DNA of 5,222 nucleotides from an uncultured Sulfurovum sp. (GCA_902727905.1 CACVAR010000220.1:1-5222); one strand, 5' to 3'. Numbered from the stretch's first letter, positions 1 to 5,222 are shown. Notes: a model not told the origin generated them from the sequence alone. A program made the numbers and translations.

Positions 1-244
1 CTTCTTTTACCCAACGCTGTGCAACTCTTTGTCCTTCTAAAAGTATGAGAACTTGCCCTTTGTTCTTTTGTAGAACCCTATATTTCTTACCCATTTCAAG
101 TTGAATGTCATTACTGTTAATGGTACGTTTCATATTATTGTAAGCTGGACATTCCAACATGGCTGTTTCATAAACCTTTGACTTTTTTGCTACTAGGAGC
201 AATGGTAGTACTAGCATTAATGATACTGATATTATTTTCTTCAT
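1..244 (-). CDS. Secreted protein with signal peptide, unknown function (5' part only, runs off left edge)
   Basis: The reading frame opens with ATG at 244-242 and stays open to the window edge, giving 81 codons of an incomplete protein. Seen: a classic Sec signal peptide, a short KK-containing start followed by a hydrophobic run to about residue 19 (ending LLLVA), with likely cleavage before KKSK. A single cysteine lies at residue 32 (LECPAY). A stretch rich in alternating hydrophobic residues follows at about 53-79 (GKKYRVLQKNKGQVLILLEG, then QRWV) and could be a small SH3-like beta module. The start is supported by AAGGA (minus strand, 254-250) five bases before the ATG. The product is probably periplasmic or outside the cell. 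The gene lies 41 bp behind the membrane-protein gene on the same strand and may share its transcript. The N-terminal layout faintly recalls the front part of RNase T2-like proteins in this phylum, but the catalytic region is outside the window, so no function is assigned. Confidence 0.75.
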   Translation of the reverse strand, partial: MKKIISVSLMLVLPLLLVAKKSKVYETAMLECPAYNNMKRTINSNDIQLEMGKKYRVLQKNKGQVLILLEGQRVAQRWVKE

Positions 245-276
245 TATAGTCCTTAATATTTAAAGGATTATTGTAT

Positions 277-285
277 AAAAAAAAA
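277..285. repeat. Nine-base A/T homopolymer right after the membrane-protein stop codon
   Basis: There are nine A on the plus strand at 277-285. Read on the minus strand this is a T9 run directly following the TAG stop of the membrane-protein gene and 32 bases before the next ATG. It could contribute to transcript termination, but I see no convincing hairpin in front of it. It could also vary in length by slippage; because it is between genes it would change spacing, not frame. Confidence 0.6.
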
Positions 286-1029
286 CTAAATAAGAGCCAT
301 TTTTCGTTTAACAATTTTTTCTTTATCTATAGAAATACGTTTATATTCAAAACCTATGTCATTTATTGCCTTGCTAAGAATACTTTCACTCTTTAAAGGA
401 AAAAGAACCAAATAAGATGAGTCAGATCCATCAGTAAAGGAACCTAATTGAATTGAACGTTGATTTAACTTTTCTTGATAAAGAGATAAAATATCTTGAT
501 ATTGAATTGAACGTTGATTTAACTTTTCTTGATAAAGAGATAAAATATCTTGATAAGGAAATAGAGTATTGTGAAAACTATCACTTAGGAAACTCGTGTC
601 CTTTACTGAGTGTGGAAGAACTTTTCTTATAAAGAAATTTAATTTATTTATATTAGCACCTTTATTCAAATCAAAAATAATATTACTACCCCTTTCCTCA
701 CTATATCTCAGAAAATCATAAAAAAAATCTGTTGAAAACGAAAGAAAGTCAAACTCATCACTCATCTTAGTATATCCACCAACATATCTGCCATCAGCTC
801 TTTGAGCTAAAATAGAACTAATATCTTGTTTTAAATCATTCTTTTTACTATCATGATATAATATATCAGCTAGTCTTAAATATCCTTGTTCTACTTTATC
901 ATAAAAAATAACAGGAGGAATAATTAAGGGTTCAGATTTGATATATTTAGTTATCCTATCTTTAAAAAGATATAATATACCACTTATAAATATGAGAGTA
1001 AATACAACTATTAAAATATTTTCATTCAT
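286..1029 (-). CDS. Hypothetical single-pass membrane protein with a perfect internal duplication
   Basis: I do not recognise this 247-residue protein. Seen: one strongly hydrophobic segment at about residues 4-22, near the N-terminus and followed by basic residues (KDRITKYIK). This suggests an N-terminal membrane anchor, though the topology is uncertain. The remainder is soluble, with aromatic-rich patches (DEFDFLSFSTDFFYDFL, about 91-107) and a lysine-rich C-terminal end. Residues 159-176 (YQDILSLYQEKLNQRSIQ) are repeated exactly at 177-194; without this copy the protein would have 229 residues. Each unit could form one amphipathic helix. The start at 1029 has a good Shine-Dalgarno sequence (AAAGGA, ending about 7-8 bases before the ATG). 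The stop is TAG at 288-286. The gene is AT-rich (about 25% GC in a sampled line) and is divergent from the aldolase gene. The downstream gene on the same strand encodes a secreted protein, so the pair may act at the cell envelope; that is inference only. Confidence 0.7.
   Translation of the reverse strand: MNENILIVVFTLIFISGILYLFKDRITKYIKSEPLIIPPVIFYDKVEQGYLRLADILYHDSKKNDLKQDISSILAQRADGRYVGGYTKMSDEFDFLSFSTDFFYDFLRYSEERGSNIIFDLNKGANINKLNFFIRKVLPHSVKDTSFLSDSFHNTLFPYQDILSLYQEKLNQRSIQYQDILSLYQEKLNQRSIQLGSFTDGSDSSYLVLFPLKSESILSKAINDIGFEYKRISIDKEKIVKRKMALI
447..555 (-). repeat. Perfect 54-bp tandem duplication inside the membrane-protein gene
   Basis: Positions 447-500 and 501-554 are identical base for base, and the match extends one base to 555. 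The period is 54 bp (18 codons), so the frame is kept and 18 residues are duplicated. Identity at every third codon position means the duplication is recent or kept uniform by slippage or recombination. The junction carries a small palindrome (ATATC TT GATAT, 491-502). Confidence 0.97.
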
Positions 1030-1159
1030 TATTTCTTTCCTTTAATATATTTTTAATTATTATTTATTATTTTTAAATATTAACATATTTACCCTAGCTT
1101 CTCAATAAATATATATAGTTAATATTTACTTTAAACAAAAATAAAGGTAGCATAAAACA
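1030..1159. other. AT-rich divergent intergenic spacer with a G/C-free tract
   Basis: This 130-bp spacer separates the leftward membrane-protein gene from the rightward aldolase gene and must hold the promoters of both. Positions 1041-1083 contain no G or C at all (43 bases). No RNA gene or hairpin stands out. The minus-strand promoter cannot be picked because many TA-rich hexamers would fit. Confidence 0.6.
1114..1119 (+). promoter_or_regulatory. Possible -10 box for the aldolase gene
   Basis: TATAGT at 1114-1119 matches the sigma-70 -10 consensus at five of six positions. It would place the start of transcription near 1126, about 34 bases before the ATG. No clear -35 is present, which is common in Campylobacterota. 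In such AT-rich DNA the match could be chance. Confidence 0.3.
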
Positions 1160-2086
1160 ATGATATTTAAGTCTCTTAACGTCATAGAAAATTTATCAGT
1201 TAATGAACGATTAAAACATTTAGGAACTAAAAAGAAAAAATCTTGTGCCATAAAAACTTTTCGTTCAAACATGATGTTAAATCCTTTAAAACTAAAACAT
1301 CTAAACAACATTGACAACCTCCCAGCTGATATGATTACACTCAATTTAGAGGATGCCATTGCTCCAAGCAGAAAAAAAGAAGCCCTTCATAATATCGCTC
1401 TTTTCCTTTCTCATTTAGAGAAGTCTAACTCTTTCATTATTGTTCGTACCAATCCTATAGAGGAAGGTGGTCGGGAAGAGATTGCTTTTTTAAACAGCTT
1501 CTCTTTTGACGCTGTGCGTGTTGCTAAAGTTAGGACACGTGAGGAAATTGAAGAAATTGACATATTACTTAACAGTGAAAAAGAGATACATGTCTCCATG
1601 GAGACCAAAGAAGCCTTTCAAAACCTAGCTACTTTTGGAGGCATAGAGAGATTTACTACGGTAAACATTGGTATCTTAGATTTACTTACTTCTTTAGGTC
1701 TTCCACAGTCACTCGTAGAAAGAGACAATCCTACTATTCACTACATACTTTCCAAATTTCTGGTCGATGCCAAAAGCATTGGGGTAAACCCCATCTCCTT
1801 TATGTTCCAAGAGTACAAAGACACAAAAGGCTTTAGAGCATGGTGTGAACTAGAAAAAAAGATGGGCTTCACCACAAAAGCCTGCATGGGACCTATACAA
1901 GTAGCCATAGCTAATGAAGTTTTTGGAATCAATGAAGAGGGAATCCAACGTGCCTTACACATCAAAAAGGCTTTTGAAGCCTCATCGAAAAAAGGTGAAA
2001 ATGGGTTTATGGATGAGAAGTATGGGTTTATAGATGAGCCTATTTATCGGGATGCTTTGTTGGTTTTAAGCGACCTTAGAAACTAG
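1160..2086 (+). CDS. HpcH/HpaI aldolase / citrate lyase beta (CitE)-like protein
   Basis: This is a 308-residue member of the HpcH/HpaI/CitE family of Mg2+-dependent C-C lyases, TIM-barrel enzymes that typically cleave citryl-CoA, malyl-CoA or related substrates in the cytoplasm. Motifs seen in order: RS at 35-36 (start of the domain), LNLEDAIAP (61-69), VR at 95-96, MET at 147-149, GILDLL (171-176) and GFTTKACMGPIQVAIANEVFG (236-256). R96, E148 and D174 have the spacing expected of the substrate arginine and the two metal ligands. The usual His of the C-terminal HPxQ motif is replaced by Gly244 (MGPIQ). About 32 residues precede the domain, including a KKKK run. ATG 1160 is the only start codon that keeps the RS motif; the next ATG (1271) would cut it off. 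The Shine-Dalgarno AAAGG (1143-1147) sits rather far away, at 12 bases. No other citrate lyase subunits are adjacent, so the substrate is unknown. The last 21 bp overlap the convergent methyltransferase gene. Confidence 0.85.
   Translation: MIFKSLNVIENLSVNERLKHLGTKKKKSCAIKTFRSNMMLNPLKLKHLNNIDNLPADMITLNLEDAIAPSRKKEALHNIALFLSHLEKSNSFIIVRTNPIEEGGREEIAFLNSFSFDAVRVAKVRTREEIEEIDILLNSEKEIHVSMETKEAFQNLATFGGIERFTTVNIGILDLLTSLGLPQSLVERDNPTIHYILSKFLVDAKSIGVNPISFMFQEYKDTKGFRAWCELEKKMGFTTKACMGPIQVAIANEVFGINEEGIQRALHIKKAFEASSKKGENGFMDEKYGFIDEPIYRDALLVLSDLRN
2001..2038 (+). repeat. Imperfect 21-bp direct repeat near the end of the aldolase gene
   Basis: Positions 2001-2017 and 2022-2038 (ATGGGTTTATGGATGAG and ATGGGTTTATAGATGAG) differ at one of 17 bases and are offset by 21 bp, or seven codons. 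They encode NGFMDEK and YGFIDEP. It could be an old small duplication or simply the native sequence of the family. Confidence 0.6.
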
Positions 2087-3088
2087 GTTTTTCTCTTTTA
2101 AAATAACTTGACTAAGTTGTTCTCCTATACTCTGAGCTAATATATAAGCTAAATTAGGAGGTACAGCATTGCCCACCATTTTATAACCAGCTGTTAAGTT
2201 TTTATAATAAAATTTATGTTCATCAGGAAATGTTTGAATTCTTGCACATTCTCGAATACTTAATCGTCGATATAATGATTCATGTCCCTCTACAAACTTA
2301 CGCTTATCTTTCTCTACTTGTTCCATTTTAGGGGCTTGTGGATGTAGTGGAGCATGTCGTCCACCTGCTTGAATGGTAAATGAAGGCTCATCCCATGCTC
2401 TTACTCTATTACGCGACATATACATAGAAGAGAAACCACCTGTCATATACTCATGGTTAAAAAGTTCACAAGCATCTCCATTAGAATAAGTTTTATTTTG
2501 AGCAGAAAGTGCAGAATCTTTTAAATCATCTATTACATCTTCTAAAAAAAGTTTTTTATCTAATGCTTTTGGAAACTCAAACTTAAGATTTAAATCATCT
2601 CTAAACCCTATAAAGAAAACTCTTTTTCTATCTTGTGGTACATTGTAGTCATGAGCATTCAAAAGTTTAAAAGATAAAGTATAACCACTATCTGTAAAGT
2701 GCTTTTTTATATTCTCTAAAGCATCACTATGTCGAGAAGCCAACATACCTGAAACATTCTCAGCTAAAAAGAAAAGTGGTTTTTTATCTCTTAGAACACG
2801 TATAAACTCAAAAAAGAGTTGACCTCTATCATCTTCAATACCTCTTGATTTTCCAGCTTCACTCCAACTTTGACATGGTGGTCCACCAATCAGCCCTAAA
2901 GTTTCAGGAATTTCATTTGAAGGTACTTTACTTATACTTCTTCTATCTAAAACTGTATTTGTAAAATTTTTTTCAAATGTTTCCCAAATTTCTTTATCAT
3001 ACTCATTTGCCCAAATGGTTTTGAAACCTGCTTTTTTGAAACCAAGGTCTAGGCCTCCTGCTCCTGCGAATAGGGATATTATGTTCAT
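2066..3088 (-). CDS. DNA (cytosine-5) methyltransferase, M.HaeIII-like, predicted GGCC-specific
   Basis: This 340-residue type II modification enzyme transfers a methyl group from S-adenosylmethionine to C5 of cytosine and protects the host from its partner endonuclease. All key motifs are present in order: motif I FAGAGG (7-12), motif IV GGPPCQSWS with catalytic Cys72, motif VI ENV (110-112), motif VIII QDRKR (152-156), a target-recognition region at about 195-285 with SRNRVRAWDEPSFTIQAGGR (225-244), motif IX RECARIQTFPD (279-289) and motif X GNAVPP (306-311). From memory, the whole length, including the recognition region and YRRLSIRECAR, aligns closely with M.HaeIII; hence the predicted GGCC target. 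The start is 3 bases after the endonuclease stop, with AAGGTG (3100-3095) six bases before the ATG, implying translational coupling. The C-terminus is a few residues longer than I recall for M.HaeIII: LVSKVA is encoded inside the aldolase gene. All motifs are intact, so it is probably active. Confidence 0.95.
   Translation of the reverse strand: MNIISLFAGAGGLDLGFKKAGFKTIWANEYDKEIWETFEKNFTNTVLDRRSISKVPSNEIPETLGLIGGPPCQSWSEAGKSRGIEDDRGQLFFEFIRVLRDKKPLFFLAENVSGMLASRHSDALENIKKHFTDSGYTLSFKLLNAHDYNVPQDRKRVFFIGFRDDLNLKFEFPKALDKKLFLEDVIDDLKDSALSAQNKTYSNGDACELFNHEYMTGGFSSMYMSRNRVRAWDEPSFTIQAGGRHAPLHPQAPKMEQVEKDKRKFVEGHESLYRRLSIRECARIQTFPDEHKFYYKNLTAGYKMVGNAVPPNLAYILAQSIGEQLSQVILKEKNLVSKVA
2073..2100 (+). 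terminator. Probable intrinsic terminator of the aldolase gene, overlapping the methyltransferase 3' end
   Basis: ACCT pairs with AGGT and AG with CT around an AAA loop, with one bulged T (2073-2088). The T-rich tract TTTTCTCTTTT follows on the plus strand. The aldolase stop codon TAG (2084-2086) lies in the right arm. The stem is short and has only moderate stability, so this is a weak terminator at best. On the minus strand the hairpin is not followed by a T-run, so it would not serve the methyltransferase gene. Confidence 0.45.
3052..3055. other. The only GGCC site seen in the window, inside the methyltransferase gene
   Basis: A by-eye scan of the full window found GGCC once, within AGGCCT, at codons 12-13 (Gly-Leu of motif I) of the methyltransferase gene, about 35 bp after its start codon. 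It would be a substrate of both predicted enzymes. The codons could encode the same residues without the site. Confidence 0.75.
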
Positions 3089-3091
3089 ATC

Positions 3092-3934
3092 TTACACCTT
3101 AAAAATCAGTAATTTGACTTTCATCTCTTGAGCTGAATTATTTGGATTTGAAATATTTTCATCACTAATAGATATATCATCTTTCTGTTCAATTATTTCT
3201 CTATCTTCTCTTGGAAGGTTATTATATTTATTAATAGGTATAATAGCCACCATACTAAAACTTTCATTAGTTTGTTGATATAAATCTGCAAATAGTTTAC
3301 TTGGATGTTTAATAACCCACATACCTCTTATTCTTAAATAAGTCAAATTTAACGAATCTATACTTTTTACTTTTCCAAGTTCTTTACCTGTAGTTTCTAT
3401 AGATAACAAACTCTTATTTAAAGACGACTTTATTTCTACTTCAACATCTTTATAAACCTCTTTATCAGCAGCATAACATGTACCATATACAAACCATATT
3501 GACTTAAGTTGTACAGATCTTTTGGGAATATGCCCCATCGCATAGATTATGTCCTTTTCATCCCAGTTTTCATTTTCACAAGCTCTACATTCATCAGTAA
3601 TATTTTGAATAGAATAAAGCTTTGCTTTTGGGTGAGAACTATTAAGTTGTAAATCTCCTAATACTTCTGTTTTCTTAATTTCTATTGCATCACTATTTTT
3701 TAAAATTAAATCAGGTATTCTATTTTTTGTACCTTTATATGAAAAAGTATTTCTAAAATTCTCTTTTTTAGTTTTTAAATCTGTTTCATTAAAATTATCA
3801 CTAAAAGCATCTGAGATATAAGACTCCAACCCTTCACCCATATTATTAGCTCTATTATTTCCACTTGTAACGATGTTAATATTAACCTGATAATTGTTTA
3901 CTATATTTACAAAAGCTTTTAAAATATTGGACAT
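3092..3934 (-). CDS. Type II restriction endonuclease, NgoPII family, predicted to cut at GGCC
   Basis: This 280-residue protein matches, from memory, the NgoPII restriction endonuclease family (RE_NgoPII). Shared landmarks are SGNNRANNMGEGLESYISDAF (about 24-44), LNSSHPKAKL (97-106), WDEKDIIYAMG (124-134), VYGTCYAAD (149-157) and LNLTYLRIRGMWVIKHP (195-211). A PD-(D/E)xK nuclease core is visible: Pro74-Asp75, then Glu85-Ile86-Lys87 after nine residues (IPDLILKNSDAIEIKK). The N-terminal GEGLE adds the usual helix glutamate. NgoPII cuts GGCC, which agrees with the M.HaeIII-like partner encoded next. The tail after about residue 225 is acidic and Asn-rich. The start is supported by GAGGA just before the ATG. 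The gene is AT-rich (about 25-33% GC in sampled lines), unlike the flanking metabolic genes, which fits acquisition by transfer. No controller (C) protein gene is present. The frame is intact, so an active enzyme is expected. Confidence 0.9.
   Translation of the reverse strand: MSNILKAFVNIVNNYQVNINIVTSGNNRANNMGEGLESYISDAFSDNFNETDLKTKKENFRNTFSYKGTKNRIPDLILKNSDAIEIKKTEVLGDLQLNSSHPKAKLYSIQNITDECRACENENWDEKDIIYAMGHIPKRSVQLKSIWFVYGTCYAADKEVYKDVEVEIKSSLNKSLLSIETTGKELGKVKSIDSLNLTYLRIRGMWVIKHPSKLFADLYQQTNESFSMVAIIPINKYNNLPREDREIIEQKDDISISDENISNPNNSAQEMKVKLLIFKV
3095..3100 (-). promoter_or_regulatory. Ribosome binding site of the methyltransferase gene, within the endonuclease 3' end
   Basis: AAGGTG on the minus strand overlaps the last two sense codons (Lys-Val) of the endonuclease gene and lies six bases before the methyltransferase ATG. 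Ribosomes ending the endonuclease would cover this site, so coupled translation is likely. Confidence 0.7.
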
Positions 3935-3961
3935 TTTTCCTCACTTATTTTCAATAGACTT

Positions 3962-3967
3962 ATTTTA
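3962..3967 (-). promoter_or_regulatory. Possible -10 box for the endonuclease-methyltransferase operon
   Basis: TAAAAT on the minus strand (3967-3962) would start the transcript near 3955, about 20 bases before the endonuclease ATG. No well-spaced -35 is visible. It is a weak prediction in AT-rich DNA. No separate promoter for the methyltransferase could be identified inside the endonuclease gene. Confidence 0.3.
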
Positions 3968-4017
3968 TCTAATAAGATGTAAATAACCATAGAAACATTT
4001 CAAATTGTCATACTATC

Positions 4018-4026
4018 TGTTATAAT
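4018..4026 (+). promoter_or_regulatory. Extended -10 promoter of the carboxynorspermidine synthase gene
   Basis: TGTTATAAT is a perfect TATAAT -10 (4021-4026) with the TGn extension. Transcription would begin near 4033, leaving a leader of about 28 bases. The -35 region is poor (TTTCAA at 3998-4003), as is usual for this phylum. TTGTCA at 4005-4010 is too close to act as a -35. Confidence 0.65.
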
Positions 4027-4060
4027 TTTAAAAATAAAAATTTTACATAAAAGAGTCAAT

Positions 4061-5222
4061 ATGTCAAACAAAACCCTAATTATCGGTGCTGGTGGTGTTG
4101 GAAATGTGGTTGCATTTAAATGTGCCATGAACACCCAAACCTTTGGAGAGATAACCCTAGCAAGTCGCACCCTTTCAAAATGTGATGCCATTGCTAAAAA
4201 TGTTAAAGAGAAAGTTGGCATTGACATAAAAATCTCATCAGTCGATGCAGACTCTGTTCCTGAGCTAGTAGAACTGTTTAATGAAGTACAACCAAATGTT
4301 GTCATAAATGTAGCCTTACCTTACCAAGACTTAACCATTATGGATGCTTGTGTAGAGTGTGGAATAGACTACCTCGACACAGCCAACTACGAACACCCCG
4401 ACACAGCAAAGTTTGAGTACAAAGAGCAGTGGGAAAGAGATGACGCATTTAAAGAAGCAGACATTATGGCACTACTTGGTTCAGGTTTTGACCCAGGGGT
4501 TACCAATGTCTTTTGTGCTTATGCTCAGAAACACTACTTTGACGAGATTCATACCATCGACATACTTGACTGTAATGCTGGTGACCATGGTTACCCGTTT
4601 GCTACGAACTTTAACCCTGAAATTAATCTCCGTGAGGTTTCTGCAAAAGGGCGTTACTGGCAAAAAAATGAAGATGGACAAGGGGAATGGATAGAAACAG
4701 AACCAATGGAGATCATGCAAGTTTGGGACTACCCAGAAGTGGGTGAAAAAGATTCTTACCTACTTTACCATGAAGAGATGGAGTCACTGGTAAAACACAT
4801 TAAAGGGCTTAAGCGTATTCGCTTCTTTATGACTTTTGGACAGAGTTACTTAACCCACATGAAGTGTTTGGAAAATGTAGGAATGCTTGGCATTAAAGAA
4901 GTTGAACACAAAGGCATGAAAATCGTTCCTATGGAATTTTTGGCAACATTGCTTCCAGACCCAGCATCTTTGGGTGAACGTACTACGGGTAAAACGAACA
5001 TTGGTATCTATGCTAAGGGTATTAAAGATGGTAAAGAAAGAACAGTTTACATCTACCAAGTATCTGACCATGAAAAATGTTATGAAGAAGTACTCAGTCA
5101 AGGAGTCTCTTACACCACAGGTGTTCCAGCCATGATAGGTGCAAAACTCATGTTAGAAAAGAAGTGGCAAAACAAAGGGGTGTTCAACATGGAAGAGTTT
5201 GACCCTGATCCATTTATGGAGG
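4061..5222 (+). CDS. Carboxynorspermidine/carboxyspermidine synthase (dehydrogenase), 3' end cut by window
   Basis: This enzyme of the saccharopine dehydrogenase-like family makes carboxyspermidine or carboxynorspermidine by NADPH-dependent reductive condensation of L-aspartate semialdehyde with putrescine or 1,3-diaminopropane. It is the first step of the alternative spermidine route used by Campylobacter and Vibrio; a decarboxylase, not in this window, follows. Seen: an N-terminal Rossmann fold with LIIGAGGVG (6-14), LASRT (33-37), ALPYQDLTIMDAC (85-97), YLDTANYEHPD (104-114), LLGSGFDPGVTNVFC (138-152), CNAGDHGYPFATNFNPEINL (171-190), KGLKRIRFFMTFGQSYLTH (248-266) and GKTNIG (310-315). These match the C. 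jejuni enzyme closely, from memory. The frame is open for 387 codons and ends at DPDPFME plus one base. Relatives have roughly 400 residues, so perhaps 15-20 residues are missing. The ATG is preceded by AAGAG (4051-4055) and by a strong promoter. The gene is richer in GC (about 43-48% in sampled lines) than the restriction genes to its left. Confidence 0.93.
   Translation, partial: MSNKTLIIGAGGVGNVVAFKCAMNTQTFGEITLASRTLSKCDAIAKNVKEKVGIDIKISSVDADSVPELVELFNEVQPNVVINVALPYQDLTIMDACVECGIDYLDTANYEHPDTAKFEYKEQWERDDAFKEADIMALLGSGFDPGVTNVFCAYAQKHYFDEIHTIDILDCNAGDHGYPFATNFNPEINLREVSAKGRYWQKNEDGQGEWIETEPMEIMQVWDYPEVGEKDSYLLYHEEMESLVKHIKGLKRIRFFMTFGQSYLTHMKCLENVGMLGIKEVEHKGMKIVPMEFLATLLPDPASLGERTTGKTNIGIYAKGIKDGKERTVYIYQVSDHEKCYEEVLSQGVSYTTGVPAMIGAKLMLEKKWQNKGVFNMEEFDPDPFME

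Noticed and set aside
250..267. Possible hairpin CCTTAATATTTAAAGG upstream of the secreted protein gene
   Set aside because: Only four terminal base pairs match cleanly, and it coincides with the Shine-Dalgarno sequence. It is too weak to call an operator or riboswitch.
277..285. Intrinsic terminator of the membrane-protein gene at the T9 run
   Set aside because: A T-run is present on the minus strand, but no stable stem precedes it.
447..555. CRISPR-like repeat
   Set aside because: There are only two copies, directly adjacent with no spacer, in frame within a gene. This is a simple tandem duplication.
1126..1608. Open frames on the minus strand (1126-1359 and 1411-1608) opposite the aldolase gene
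   Set aside because: They lie antisense to a well-supported gene, have low-complexity Cys/Phe- or Ser-rich translations, and show no family motifs.
1741..1965. Minus-strand open frame opposite the aldolase 3' half
   Set aside because: It is antisense to a supported coding region, and its translation has no recognisable features.
2066..3088. Solitary (orphan) methyltransferase interpretation
   Set aside because: The adjacent upstream gene has an NgoPII-type PD-(D/E)xK nuclease core with the same predicted target, so the methyltransferase belongs to a full restriction-modification pair.
3935..4060. Controller (C) protein gene or small RNA between the endonuclease and polyamine genes
   Set aside because: The 126-bp spacer is AT-rich with no open frame or stable hairpin. 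It holds only the divergent promoters.
4000..4305. Minus-strand open frame opposite the start of carboxynorspermidine synthase
   Set aside because: It spans the promoter and Rossmann region of a clearly real gene, and its Ser/Thr-rich translation is typical of an antisense shadow.
4413..5101. Plus-strand frame 4413-4694 and minus-strand frames 4481-4720 and 4850-5101
   Set aside because: All are out of frame or antisense within the conserved carboxynorspermidine synthase coding sequence.

Overview
The window looks like a chromosomal segment from a member of the Campylobacterota (epsilonproteobacteria), perhaps a Sulfurimonas-, Sulfurovum- or Arcobacter-like organism. The evidence is the gene at the right end, a carboxynorspermidine/carboxyspermidine synthase that closely resembles, from memory, the Campylobacter jejuni enzyme. 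Low GC, AT-rich spacers and an extended -10 promoter without a clear -35 fit that group. The genus cannot be fixed from this window.

Layout from left to right. (1) Positions 1-1029, minus strand: the 5' part of a secreted protein gene that runs off the left edge, preceded by a gene for an unrecognised single-pass membrane protein. The membrane-protein gene carries a perfect in-frame 54-bp tandem duplication. (2) Positions 1030-1159: a very AT-rich divergent spacer. (3) Positions 1160-2086, plus strand: an HpcH/HpaI aldolase / citrate lyase beta (CitE)-like protein. (4) Positions 2066-3934, minus strand: a complete two-gene type II restriction-modification system. An NgoPII-type endonuclease gene comes first, followed after 3 bases by an M.HaeIII-like cytosine-5 methyltransferase gene; both families recognise GGCC. 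(5) Positions 3935-4060: a divergent spacer with promoters. (6) Positions 4061-5222, plus strand: carboxynorspermidine synthase, cut by the right edge shortly before its expected end.

How it fits together: the aldolase and the polyamine enzyme look like resident metabolic genes (about 40-48% GC in the lines sampled). The restriction-modification cassette is AT-richer, especially the endonuclease (about 25-33% GC in the lines sampled). The methyltransferase gene runs 21 bp into the convergent aldolase gene and through what looks like the aldolase terminator. This suggests the cassette was inserted just behind the aldolase gene. Only one GGCC site was found by eye in the whole window, and it lies at codons 12-13 of the methyltransferase gene itself.

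No RNA gene, CRISPR array, insertion sequence or transposase was seen. No wholly new system could be shown. The best leads are the recent 54-bp duplication in the unknown membrane protein, the terminator/methyltransferase overlap, and the lone cognate site inside the methyltransferase gene.
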